Shown here: positions 51,566 to 60,875 of the stretch, in pieces
Position numbering within the stretch: the first letter of the stretch is position 1
Layout: each line of letters starts with the position of its first letter
NCBI RefSeq assembly: GCF_003130705.1
Contig: NZ_CP021354.1
Location: 1,860,001-1,924,000 of the forward strand
Direction of reading: 5' to 3'
Origin: Rhodococcus oxybenzonivorans
Lineage (GTDB): Bacteria > Actinomycetota > Actinomycetes > Mycobacteriales > Mycobacteriaceae
Length of the DNA: 64,000 nt
Made by a program: the position numbers and the translations under genes
The notes under the pieces: model-generated
What the model was told of the DNA's origin: nothing
The model's input: the letters and a program-made list of their open reading frames with translations, nothing else
The model's database searches: none

Positions 51566-52363
51566 ATGGATCTCGGTCTAGGCGGCAAGCGGGCGATCGT
51601 CACCGGCGGCAGCCGCGGAATCGGTCTCGCGATCGCGCGCGGCCTCGCGTCGGAGGGAGTCGACGTGGTGCTCGCGGCCAGGGGTGTCGAGGCGCTGGAG
51701 TTGGCGGCGAAGACGCTGTCGCAGGGGACCGGACGGCGGGTGCTCGGGGTTCCCACCGACACCGGCGACGACAACTCGGTGCGCGCCCTCGTACAGCGAA
51801 CGGTGGACGAACTCGGTGGTGTCGACATCCTCGTGAACGCCGCTGCAACCCCGTGGAGTGCGGGCAAGCCGAGCGACTTCGCGTCTACCACCGACGACGT
51901 GGTGCGCGGCGAACTCGAGATCAAGGTGCTCGGATACCTGCGGACCGCCCGGGCCGTGGCACCGCACCTCGTGGAACAGGGATGGGGGCGAATCATCAAC
52001 ATCAGCGGACTCGGTGCACGCCAGGCCAACTCCATCGCGCAGACCGTGCGGAACGTCGGTGTGTCGGCGCTGACGAAGAACCTCGCCGACGAGCTCGGAC
52101 CGCACGGAATCAACGTGACGGTGGTGCATCCGGGACTGACGCGGACGGAACGGCTCGTCGACCGGCTGGCGGCGCAGTCCGAGGCGGAAGGTGTGCCGGT
52201 CGCCGAGTTGGAGTCGCGGCTGGCCACCAACTCGATCCACCGGCTGATCGACGCGAGCGAGGTCGCGGACGTCGTCACATTCCTGGCGTCACCGCGCAGT
52301 GTCGGGATCACCGGCGACGCGGTGGCCGTCGGCGGTGGTGCTCCGGGCGCCGTCTACTACTGA
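51566..52363 (+). CDS. Short-chain dehydrogenase/reductase-like protein lacking the YxxxK pair
   Basis: A 265-residue Rossmann protein. ATG 51566 is preferred (GAGGAGA upstream) over GTG 51539. The cofactor motif TGGSRGIGLAIARGL near residue 12 and NAAA near residue 92 are normal. At the catalytic site, where SDRs have Tyr-x-x-x-Lys, the aligned residues are Gln and Asn (QTVRN, followed by SALTKNLADELGPHGINV). The active-site Ser (NISGLG) is present. The protein probably binds NAD(P) but may not catalyse classical carbonyl reduction. Its 3' end overlaps by 7 bp the convergent amine oxidase gene. Confidence 0.82.
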   Translation: MDLGLGGKRAIVTGGSRGIGLAIARGLASEGVDVVLAARGVEALELAAKTLSQGTGRRVLGVPTDTGDDNSVRALVQRTVDELGGVDILVNAAATPWSAGKPSDFASTTDDVVRGELEIKVLGYLRTARAVAPHLVEQGWGRIINISGLGARQANSIAQTVRNVGVSALTKNLADELGPHGINVTVVHPGLTRTERLVDRLAAQSEAEGVPVAELESRLATNSIHRLIDASEVADVVTFLASPRSVGITGDAVAVGGGAPGAVYY

Positions 52364-53739
52364 GCGCGGGCGGGTGACAGCACGCCGTCCCGTTCGGTGA
52401 CTTCCCGGGCGGCGCGCTCCCCGGACCGGATGGCCCCGTCGACCCATCCGCACATCACGGCCGAACTCTCCGTGCCTGCCCAGTGAACGCGACCGCAGGG
52501 CTTGCGGAGGGCGCGGCCGAACTGGGTGAGCACGCCCGTCGGCGCATGACTGAGCATGCCGCCGCCGGAGTACCGCTCGATGCTCCAGTTCTGCTCGATG
52601 TAGTCGACGGGGGAGGCTGCCTTATTTCCGAACCTCGCGGTCAACTCCGCGAGCACGGCCTTCCTCCGTTCCCCTTCCTGCAGCGTCCCCAGCTTGCGGG
52701 CGATCGGTCCCTCGACGATGACGCACAGAACACCGGGACGTCCCGTGTCGGTACTGGCGTCGATGGTGATCGTCGCGGGGGAGTCGGGTGCCGCCGACTG
52801 CCCCGACAGTCCGGCGGCGCGCCAGAAGGGTTCGTCGTAGAGGACGGCGATCTTCATGACCGCACCGCTCGGCATTCGCTGGTGTAGGAAGGACCGATCC
52901 ATCGGCAGCAGCGGTTCGTAGACGATCTGGCTCGCGATCGCGAGGGGCACCGCGACGATCGCCCTCCGGGCGCGCACGGCCAGATCCGCGGAGCGGACGG
53001 TCACGCCGTCCCCGTCCTGCGCGATGTCCCGGACGGGTTGTGACAGGTGGAGCGCGTCGCCGATCTCGGCTGCCATTGGACGATAGACGGCACCCATTCC
53101 GCCGACCGGCCGCGCGTCCTCGGCGGCGTCCTTCACACCGAGGACGAAACTTGGACCGCCGCCGGATGCCATCTGGTACAGGACGAACAGCATCGACACT
53201 TCGGACGCCGCGGACGTGTAGCAGCCGGCGATGGCGGTCTCGAGTAGGTCGTGGGCGGGTGTGGACAGCGTGTTGTCGCCGAGCCATTTGGCGAGGCTGA
53301 TCGAGTCCCACTTCGCTGCCTTCTTCGCCTCCCACGGCGCGTCGAGCGGGATCGTCTTGCACATCTCGCCGAGTTCGACGAACACGGCCCCGAGATTCGC
53401 GGCCGCCCAGGGACTCATCGTCAGGGGAATCGTGCCCTTGTACCGGTACTGCTTGCCGTCGACGACCATCATCGCCTCGCCGTCGGTGTACTGCTTGTAA
53501 CTCTTGACGCCGAATTCGTCCATCAGGGCGTAGATCCGGTCCTGTCCCGGGCCGATCCACGCACCGCCCCGATCGATCCACGAACCGTCCTCGCGGACCT
53601 CGGTGGACGTTCGGCCGCCGATCCGGTCACGCGCCTCCACGAGCGCGACCGATTGTCCGGCCTGCTTCAGACGCAGTGCCGCCGTCAGTCCGGCGAATCC
53701 GGCACCTACGACGCAATAGTCGACCTCGATGTCTGCCAT
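52357..53739 (-). CDS. Flavin-containing amine oxidase
   Basis: A 460-residue FAD enzyme starting at ATG 53739. The N-terminal VVGAGFAGLTAALRLKQAG with VEARDRIGGRT is the FAD-binding signature, DRGGAWIGPGQDRIYALMDEFGV follows, and the C-terminal HWAGTESSAVMCGWVDGAIRSGERAA closes around the flavin. This is the monoamine/putrescine oxidase family, oxidatively deaminating amines to aldehydes with H2O2 release. Rhodococci are known for such putrescine oxidases, but identity of the substrate is not proven here. The upstream region to 53906 should contain its promoter. Confidence 0.88.
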   Translation of the reverse strand: MADIEVDYCVVGAGFAGLTAALRLKQAGQSVALVEARDRIGGRTSTEVREDGSWIDRGGAWIGPGQDRIYALMDEFGVKSYKQYTDGEAMMVVDGKQYRYKGTIPLTMSPWAAANLGAVFVELGEMCKTIPLDAPWEAKKAAKWDSISLAKWLGDNTLSTPAHDLLETAIAGCYTSAASEVSMLFVLYQMASGGGPSFVLGVKDAAEDARPVGGMGAVYRPMAAEIGDALHLSQPVRDIAQDGDGVTVRSADLAVRARRAIVAVPLAIASQIVYEPLLPMDRSFLHQRMPSGAVMKIAVLYDEPFWRAAGLSGQSAAPDSPATITIDASTDTGRPGVLCVIVEGPIARKLGTLQEGERRKAVLAELTARFGNKAASPVDYIEQNWSIERYSGGGMLSHAPTGVLTQFGRALRKPCGRVHWAGTESSAVMCGWVDGAIRSGERAAREVTERDGVLSPARAQ

Positions 53740-53902
53740 GACACATCCCCTCGCGCTGCGCGCGCGGCCCTCGTGCGGCCGTATGTAACGGGTGCGCCGC
53801 CATTGGTCCTGGGGGTGTGAATTCCTCTCTCCGGGAATGAAATCGCCGCGCACAGAACATATTCATCCTTACTCGCGGCGAGTAGTGCGGTCAAGGGCGT
53901 CC

Positions 53903-53950
53903 CCCTGTGAGTACTTATTAACCGCCCGTTGTTAACAAGTACTCACGGGT
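53903..53950. terminator. Type B palindromic repeat, left copy
   Basis: Arms 53907-53922 and 53931-53946 form a 16-bp stem with one mismatch and an 8-base loop. The element is 36 of 40 identical to the one at 56232-56277, in the same orientation. It overlaps the last codons of the decayed monooxygenase frame and marks the left edge of the degenerate island. Confidence 0.7.
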
Positions 53951-54717
53951 GGGGACCAGCGGAAACACCTGCTCGGCGATGCGTTCGAGCTCTTCGTTCC
54001 CGGGGGGCACTGGATGAGCAGGAGTGTCAGACCGGCGTCCTGGTAGGCGCGGATCTTTTCGGCGACTTGTTCGGGGGTGCCAACGAGGTCGGGTCGCAGT
54101 CCGCGCGTGCCGACGGAGTATTCGCGCTTGGACAGCTCGACGTCGAGTTCGGAGTTCTTCACGAACTCCTCGAACGACGCGTACCCGGGCGAGTGAGGGT
54201 CGACGGTGGTGATGCGTTCGAGTTCGGCGCGGGCCTCGGCTTCGGTGTCGCACGATGATGTATGTGGACATGCCGAATTCGGCCATGTCCCGCTGGTGGA
54301 TTCGCTGCGACCGCGCGTTCATGTCCGCGATCTTCGTGCGCACCTCGTCGACGGCGCCGCCGTGCAGTACGTACGAGTCGGCGAAGGTGGCGATCGATTC
54401 GCGACCGCTCTCGCTCTCACCGCCGGCGAAAACCGGGGGATGGATTCCGGGCTTCGGCGACAGGGATCGAGTCGCGCACGCTGAAGTGCTCGCCCTGGTA
54501 GGTGAACGGGGTGTGCTCCCAGAGCCCACGGAGAACGTCGACGAATTCGCCGGCCTGCCGTTATCGGTCGTCGTGCCGGGTGAAGGCGCCACCGTACTGC
54601 CGGGCTTCCTCCTCCCACCACGCGGCGGCGACGTTGAGCGCGAACCGTGCCGCACCGGCATCGGTTGTTCCGGCGATGTCGGTGATCGTCGCCGATTCCT
54701 TCGCGGTGACCGCCGGC
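53918..54717 (-). pseudogene. Luciferase-like (LLM) flavin-dependent monooxygenase, broken and truncated
   Basis: Read leftwards, family sequence can be followed through changing frames: PAVTAKESATITDIAG and ARFALNVAAAWWEEEARQYGGAFTRHDDR, then an in-frame TAA at 54561-54563 where the family has Tyr, RQAGEFVDVLRGLWEH in the same frame, a shift near 54460 to KPGIHPPVFAGGESE and SYVLHGGAVDEV, another near 54255 to VELSKREYSVGTRGLRPDLVGTPEQVAEKI, and another near 54005 to LERIAEQVFPLVPTREYLL. The N-terminal 70 or so residues are absent, lost at a junction with the ABC gene. In life it was probably a sulfone/sulfonate- or NtaA/SfnG-type FMNH2-dependent monooxygenase. Confidence 0.8.
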
Positions 54718-55419
54718 AGGTCGGGAAGTGGTAAGTCGTTGACCTGCCGGGCCAACCTCGGAATTCTGTCCGGCGGAATCGGTGTCACCGCAGGCTCGAT
54801 CGACTTCGACGGCATCGAACTCACGGACCTCGGTCGCAAACACTGGCGGCCACTGCGGGGTACCGGCATCTCCGCAGTCTTCCAGGACCCGGCGTCCTAT
54901 CTGAATCCGTCCATCCGGGTCGGTGAACATCTGGCCGAGGCACTCCGGTCGACCCTCGGCCTGTCCCGCGCGAACGCCCGGCGGCGCGGCGTCGAACTAT
55001 TCCGGAAAATGGGACTGAACGACGCCGACACCGTGTACCGCCAGTACCCGCACGAACTGTCCGGGGGAATGCTCCAGCGGGTGCTCATCGCGATCGCGGT
55101 GTCCGCGGAACCGGAACTTTTGATCGCCGACGAGGCGACCACCGTTCTGGACGTCACCGTTCAGGCCGAGGTGCTCGACCTCCTCGAGGACCTGCGCGAC
55201 GAACTGGGTCTCGCGCTCGTCCTCGTCTCGCATGACCTCGCCGTGGTGGCTCAGGTCTGCGACAGCGTGATCGTGATGCGGGACGGCGCCGTCGTCGGGT
55301 CCGGGCGAGCAGGGGACCTGCTCACCGCGCCCCGACACGAGTACACCCGCCAACTCGTCGAGAACCATCGGGATTACGGGCTCGAGTCGGTTATCGGAAA
55401 GGAGGCGGCTCGTGTCTGA
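54718..55419 (+). pseudogene. Peptide/nickel-type ABC transporter ATPase (DppD/OppD-like), N-terminally truncated
   Basis: Homology begins abruptly inside the Walker A motif at about 54718 (SGSGKS), so the first 40 or so residues and the start codon are missing. The rest is intact: VFQDPASYLNPSIRVGEHLAEAL, signature HELSGGMLQRVLIA, Walker B LLIADEATTVLDVTVQ and LVLVSHDLAVVAQVCD. The frame is open upstream to 54502 but that part is antisense to the LLM remnant. Such ATPases pair with a second one (the next gene), two permeases and a binding protein; the permeases and binding protein are absent. Probably non-functional, although the open frame could be translated. Confidence 0.75.
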
Positions 55420-56238
55420 GTCGTTGCTGCGCATGACCGGCGTCCGGGTGGAGCTCGGACCCGCGCGGCACGCAAGCAGATTCTGCACGGCGTCGACCTG
55501 ACCGTCGATGGCGGCGAGAAGGTGGGACTCATCGGTGAAAGCGGTTCCGGGAAAACGACACTGGCCCGCACAATTCTCGATCTGATCACCCCGACGTCCG
55601 GATCGGTCGAGATCCGCGGGCAGCGCGTCGACGACCTGTCCGCGGCGCACCGCAGGGCGCACCGCCGCACGGGGACCATGCAGTACGTGTTCCAGGATCC
55701 GCTGCTGAGCCTCGATCCGGACATTCCGGTGGGCGAGTCGATCGCCGAGGCACTGCTCGTGCGCGGCGGACTCGACCGCAGCGTGGTGCGGTCGCGGGTG
55801 GCAGCGGTACTGGGCAGTGTCGGACTCGACGCCGACATCGCGGCGCGGATTCCCGCAGACCTGTCGGGTGGGCAGCGCCAGCGGATCGCGATCGCGAGGG
55901 CCCTCGTCCTCGATCCGGCGCTGCTGCTGCTCGACGAACCGGTCAGCGCCCTCGACTCGGTCAACCGTATTCAAATCCTGAAACTGCTCACCGAACTCGG
56001 GCACTCGCGGCAGCTCGCTCAGCTGTTCATCTCGCACGATCTGAGGGCGGTCGCGGCGCTGGTCGACCGGATCGTCGTGCTGTACCGCGGCAACATCGTC
56101 GAGGACGGACCCACCCATCAGGTGATCTCCGATCCCCAGCACCCGTACACGGCGCTTCTCGTCGGATCGGCTCCCACGTTGAGCGGCGGCGCGGTGACCC
56201 GGGAACGGCGCCGCGAACTGAGGCTCCACCTCCTGTGA
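55412..56238 (+). pseudogene. Peptide/nickel-type ABC transporter ATPase (DppF/OppF-like), frameshifted near the N-terminus
   Basis: GTG 55412 overlaps the stop of the previous ATPase, as expected for an operon, and encodes SESLLRMTGVRVELGP. The family sequence then continues in another frame (ARKQILHGVDLTVDGGEKV), so one base has been lost or gained near 55460-55470; in the original frame a TGA follows at 55499-55501. The remaining frame (55522-56238) has GESGSGKTTLARTI, LSGGQRQRIAIARALVLDPALLLLDEPVSALDS and the switch His (FISHDLRAV). Translation from GTG 55522 would lack about 35 residues. The stop codon lies inside a type B palindrome. Confidence 0.72.
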
Positions 56239-56277
56239 GTACTTCTTAACTACCCGTTGTTAATAAGTACTCACAGG
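56232..56277. terminator. Type B palindromic repeat, right copy
   Basis: Arms 56232-56250 and 56259-56277 are reverse complements over 19 bases with one mismatch and an 8-base loop. The TGA of the second ABC ATPase (56236-56238) is inside the left arm. It is a near copy of the element at 53907-53946, and the two bracket the decayed locus. Confidence 0.72.
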
Positions 56278-56434
56278 TCGGCAGTGTAAGCCCGACCATC
56301 AGTGAACGGAAGGGTTTGATTCGACGTGATCCGAATGATCTGTGGGCGAAAGGGGCTCGCAGTCAATCATATTCGACGATGAACACTCAGCTGTTCTATC
56401 GTGGCACCGACAGCACATGAGAGGCGAGGGAACG

Positions 56435-57429
<995 letters not shown>

Positions 57430-57910
57430 GAATGTCTCCAGCGTGCGGTCACGAGAACGAAGAGTGCGATCGGCAACCGCGGAACTGATGGCGGGGCCGG
57501 GCTGGGCAACCCGCAACCGTCGCCCGACGTTGCAGCCATAAATCCCTGTCTCGTTCGGTGTCGTGGCCGGCGCGGATGCGAAGGCCGCCGCCTCGAGGAA
57601 TTGTGAGCGTCCGATACGAATTCGGGAGGGTGGGGACGGTGCCTGAGCCGGGTCGGCCCGGTCGGAGTGTATTCCGCTCCGGCCGGGCCTCGCCGGAACG
57701 TGCTATGGGACACCGCCGCGCGAACTCGATTACGCCCGTCACGATGACTCGCGTGGCGGTTGGCCTCGCCGATGTCTCCTCGGGCGTTGACGGCATGGCA
57801 AGTGCGCAATCGCGTCAGAAAATCTCGGTATCGACTGCATCGGGGCCCCGCATCCAGTGCGTTTCGTGAGAGGTAAATGGTAGATCCAGCAGCTGGTCGC
57901 ACCTCAGCAA

Positions 57911-57926
57911 TGTGATCCACACCACA
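57911..57926. promoter_or_regulatory. Candidate CRP/GlxR-type site (weaker)
   Basis: TGTGA-N6-CCACA differs by one base from the TGTGA-N6-TCACA consensus recognised by CRP/GlxR regulators of actinobacteria. It is about 245 bp before the ANTAR gene start, so its relevance is uncertain. Confidence 0.35.
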
Positions 57927-58078
57927 TCCATTTTGCGTGTTGGTCAAACCGGGAGGGCGGTGGACGAAGGCTGACCGATTTGACGCCGAGGGTGCCCGGC
58001 TCGACGTAGAGCAAAGTATTGGACGATTGTCTAGGTGGCAGCCGCCGTGACGTGTGCTAGAACTATTCGGGCATCGGT

Positions 58079-58094
58079 AGTGACATGACTCACA
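58079..58094. promoter_or_regulatory. Candidate CRP/GlxR-type site upstream of the ANTAR gene
   Basis: AGTGA-N6-TCACA differs in one base from TGTGA-N6-TCACA. It lies about 78 bp before the ATG of the ANTAR gene, in a suitable place for a CRP/GlxR-family activator or repressor. Confidence 0.45.
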
Positions 58095-58171
58095 CTTTAT
58101 GACCGCTTGGGATTGGTTGCCGGCACACCGGTGCATCCCGGCCGATGCACGAGAGCAAAGGACTACGCCAC

Positions 58172-58501
58172 ATGATCGAGGACACCGCGGACTTCTCCCT
58201 CACTCCCGTTGCCGGCCCCACTCGCCTGATTCCCCGACGGCGTCCCGACGGTCGCGAGCTTCTCGCCACCGCGAAGGGCATCCTGATCGCAGCGCGCCGC
58301 TGCAGCGATGCCCAGGCGTTCGATGAACTCCTCGACGTTTCCCGCCGCCATCACTTGACCGTTCTCGGTGCCGCCCGAAGCTTGGTCGACCTCGCCGCCG
58401 GATCCGCGCCTCATCGCCGCACAGCTGACGCCGTCCGGTTCGACGAGTGGGAGCAGCTGCTCGCCCAGCTCCCCTCACATCCGCACGCGCACGCGAGCTG
58501 A
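58172..58501 (+). CDS. Small ANTAR-domain protein
   Basis: A 109-residue protein starting at ATG 58172 (ATG 58145 is an alternative). Residues about 30-80 (ELLATAKGILIAARRCSDAQAFDELLDVSRRHHLTVLGAARSLVDLAAG) match the three-helix ANTAR RNA-binding domain, which binds paired hexaloop hairpins in leaders and prevents termination. The A-x-G-x-L core and spacing fit. No receiver, GAF or PAS sensory domain precedes it, so it may be constitutively active or work with a partner sensor. Stand-alone ANTAR proteins are common in rhodococci. Confidence 0.75.
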   Translation: MIEDTADFSLTPVAGPTRLIPRRRPDGRELLATAKGILIAARRCSDAQAFDELLDVSRRHHLTVLGAARSLVDLAAGSAPHRRTADAVRFDEWEQLLAQLPSHPHAHAS

Positions 58502-58576
58502 CGCAGCGGGCACGGTTCGCGTTTGAAGGCAAGGTCGGATTCGCAGATTCCGCGCTCACCACTGATTGACAGATTG

Positions 58577-59437
58577 CTATCCGGCAGGGTCCGAAGTAGG
58601 GCTCGTGCCCCTGCCGCTGCGCGAGTTGACCCACCGCGCCTCTCGATGATCCCAGTAGCAGCCCCCATCGTGGGGGTGTGCGCGCCTGGCGAGCGGTGGC
58701 GCGGGTGCAGCTGTGGCCGTCACGGTCCCCACCTGTGCTCCCGTGTGAGCGCCGAGCGAACCGCTCGCTGGCCCTCGTCCGACGAGAGGGCTGCGTTGGG
58801 GCAGTCTGTGCGCGCGCAGGACCACGTCGTGGGTGTGGTGCGCTCCCGCGCCGCCGCTGATCGAGCGCTCCCGCACCTCGTTCACATCGATGTGCCAGCT
58901 GGTATCCAATAGAGCCGCCACATCACCGGGTGCGACCCAGTCATCGGGATCGAAGCCGTGCTCGCGCGCCGCATCCCCGTCGCGCATGTCGTGATGAACA
59001 ACCAGCAGGATGCCGCCGGGTGCGACCGCGGAGACCAACGCTCGTTCCGCGGCATGGTCGGCTGTGCTGCGTAAGGCGGGGTACTGGGCTGAGACCAGGT
59101 CGAAACCATCGGCGGGCAGATCGGCATCCAGTAGGCCGCTGCACACCCAGGTGATGTCCGTGTTCTGGTCGGCGGCATGGGCCGCGGCCCGATCGAGCGC
59201 GACTCGTGAAACGTCCAGCGCGGTCACTGCCCATCCTTGGCGGGTGAGCCAGAGGGCATCAGCGCCTTCACCGCAGCCGACGTCGAGGGCGCGCCCGGGC
59301 GGTGCGCCGGTCATCTCGTCGACAAGTGCGCCGTTGGGTTCGCCGCTCCACACTTGATCCCGCTCGTTGTAGCGTGCATCCCATTCGGCTGCCTCACTCA
59401 ATGCTGACGTGACCTCGATGACCTCGCCGGAATCTTC
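58577..59437 (-). CDS. Class I SAM-dependent methyltransferase with an unusual C-terminal tail
   Basis: The start is uncertain between ATG 59437 (MEDSGEVIEV, best fit to family) and ATG 59497. EWDARYNERDQVWSGEPNGALV is the usual opening of a small-molecule (thiopurine/UbiE-like) methyltransferase, RALDVGCGEGADALWL is SAM motif I, and FDLVSAQYPALR motif IV. The conserved domain ends with HDVVLRAHR near residue 205. About 80 further residues are low-complexity, Arg/Pro/Gly-rich and probably result from loss of the original stop codon. Substrate unknown. The gene is convergent with the ANTAR gene. Confidence 0.75.
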   Translation of the reverse strand, partial: EDSGEVIEVTSALSEAAEWDARYNERDQVWSGEPNGALVDEMTGAPPGRALDVGCGEGADALWLTRQGWAVTALDVSRVALDRAAAHAADQNTDITWVCSGLLDADLPADGFDLVSAQYPALRSTADHAAERALVSAVAPGGILLVVHHDMRDGDAAREHGFDPDDWVAPGDVAALLDTSWHIDVNEVRERSISGGAGAHHTHDVVLRAHRLPQRSPLVGRGPASGSLGAHTGAQVGTVTATAAPAPPLARRAHPHDGGCYWDHREARWVNSRSGRGTSPTSDPAG

Positions 59438-59609
59438 CATACCGACACAGTGCAATAGCTGCGACCATTCTGGCGAAGGTTCTTGCTGTATCGGCAAGAA
59501 CGCCGTGTCTGTCGGGTGCCCTTGAACGGGCAGTCATTCCGCTCTCGGGCCGACTCAGAATATGGGCATCGGACGGGCCAACAGTCCCTCATCCCATCGC
59601 CCGGACGCG

Positions 59610-60563
59610 TCAGTGCGCCGAGACGCTCTTCTTCCGCTTCGGAATCAGGTGCATGATCAGGACGACGATCGCGCCGACGACGAGCCCCACGAGGGCAGAC
59701 ACCACGGTCCCCGAAGTCCAGGACAGAACCCCACCGAAACTGCCGTGCGCAAGGTCGCTGAACCAATGTTCGACATCGTGGAGGCGATCGGCAGGCCAGT
59801 GGAATCCTGCCTCGCCGACATTGACGAGCAGGATGTGGCCGCCGACCCACAGCATCGCGGCGATCCCGACCACGGTGAGCACCGCCATCACCTTCGGCAT
59901 CGCGGCGACGAGGCCTCGGCCGATTCGCTGACTGAACGTCGACTCGCGTTGGGCGAGCGCCAAGCCCACGTCGTCCATCTTCACGATCAGGGCGACCACA
60001 CCATAGACCAGGATGGTGATGAGGAACGCCACGACGATGAGCACCAGCAGTCGAGTGACGAACGGTTCGCTCTCGACCGAGGACAGGGAGATCACCATGA
60101 TCTCGGCGGACAGGATCAGGTCGGTGCGAATTGCGCCGCTGACCATGCTTTTTTCGAGTTCGGGGCCCTGCAGCACCACCGGCGTATCTTCGTCGCCGTG
60201 GTGCCCGCCGGTGATTGCCTCGTAGACCTTCTCCGCTCCCTCGAAGCACAGGAACAGGCCACCGGCGATCAGCAGATAGGGCAGCGCCTGCGGCAGGAAC
60301 TGGCTCAAGATCATCGCCACCGGCAGGATGATCAAAAGTTTGTTGCGGATCGATCCGATCGCGATCTTGCGGATTATCGGCAATTCGCGATTAGGGGAGA
60401 ATCCATGGACATAGCGGGGGGTGACGGCGGTGTCGTCGACGACCACACCCGCTGCCTTGACGCTGGCCTTGCCTGCCGCGGCTCCGATGTCGTCGACGGA
60501 TGCCGCAGCCACTTTCGCGAGTGCTGCGACGTCGTCCAACAAGGCGACGAGACCACCAGCCAC
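59610..60563 (-). CDS. DUF808 (YedI-like) membrane protein
   Basis: A 317-residue protein. GTG 60563 is chosen because GGGAGG lies 5 bp upstream and the product then begins VAGGLVALLDDVAAL, as YedI does. The N-terminal 70 residues (LDDVAALAKVAAAS, GKASVKAAGVVVDDTAV) and several membrane segments (LLIILPVAMILSQFLPQALPYLLIAGGLFLCFEGAEKV, then others to the C-terminus) are the DUF808 pattern. YedI-like proteins are inner-membrane proteins of unknown function. No operon partner is apparent. Confidence 0.87.
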   Translation of the reverse strand: MAGGLVALLDDVAALAKVAAASVDDIGAAAGKASVKAAGVVVDDTAVTPRYVHGFSPNRELPIIRKIAIGSIRNKLLIILPVAMILSQFLPQALPYLLIAGGLFLCFEGAEKVYEAITGGHHGDEDTPVVLQGPELEKSMVSGAIRTDLILSAEIMVISLSSVESEPFVTRLLVLIVVAFLITILVYGVVALIVKMDDVGLALAQRESTFSQRIGRGLVAAMPKVMAVLTVVGIAAMLWVGGHILLVNVGEAGFHWPADRLHDVEHWFSDLAHGSFGGVLSWTSGTVVSALVGLVVGAIVVLIMHLIPKRKKSVSAH

Positions 60564-60875
60564 GGGAACCTCCCACAGTTCAAATGTGCAGAGCCGATCG
60601 AATGACACGCGGTCGCGGGTCGATACCGAACGCTACCGAATCCATGGTCCCACGCAACAATCATGCGGGCGCTTCTCAACGTGCCGCGTGCGAGCGCGGA
60701 GCCATGATGCGCCGACGTCGGGCGACCTCGAACTGCTCCCTCGAACCCGAACCGTGAGGGTGGCCATCTCGTCACCCAAGGGCATCTGGTCGCGGGGTTC
60801 GCTGGCGCAGACGATGGAATCACCGCCGAACACGGTGACCCGGCGGCCCTCGAGACCTCGGAAAGGAACCCGCCC

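Larger units (their letters stand above)
57430..58171. other. Gene-free stretch with possible regulatory sites
   Basis: About 740 bp between the flavin reductase gene and the ANTAR gene. Open frames on both strands are composition shadows without family sequence or ribosome-binding sites. Towards the right end the base composition becomes more AT-rich and two CRP/GlxR-like sites are found (57911-57926 and 58079-58094), consistent with a long promoter region for the ANTAR gene. A small RNA cannot be excluded. Confidence 0.5.
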
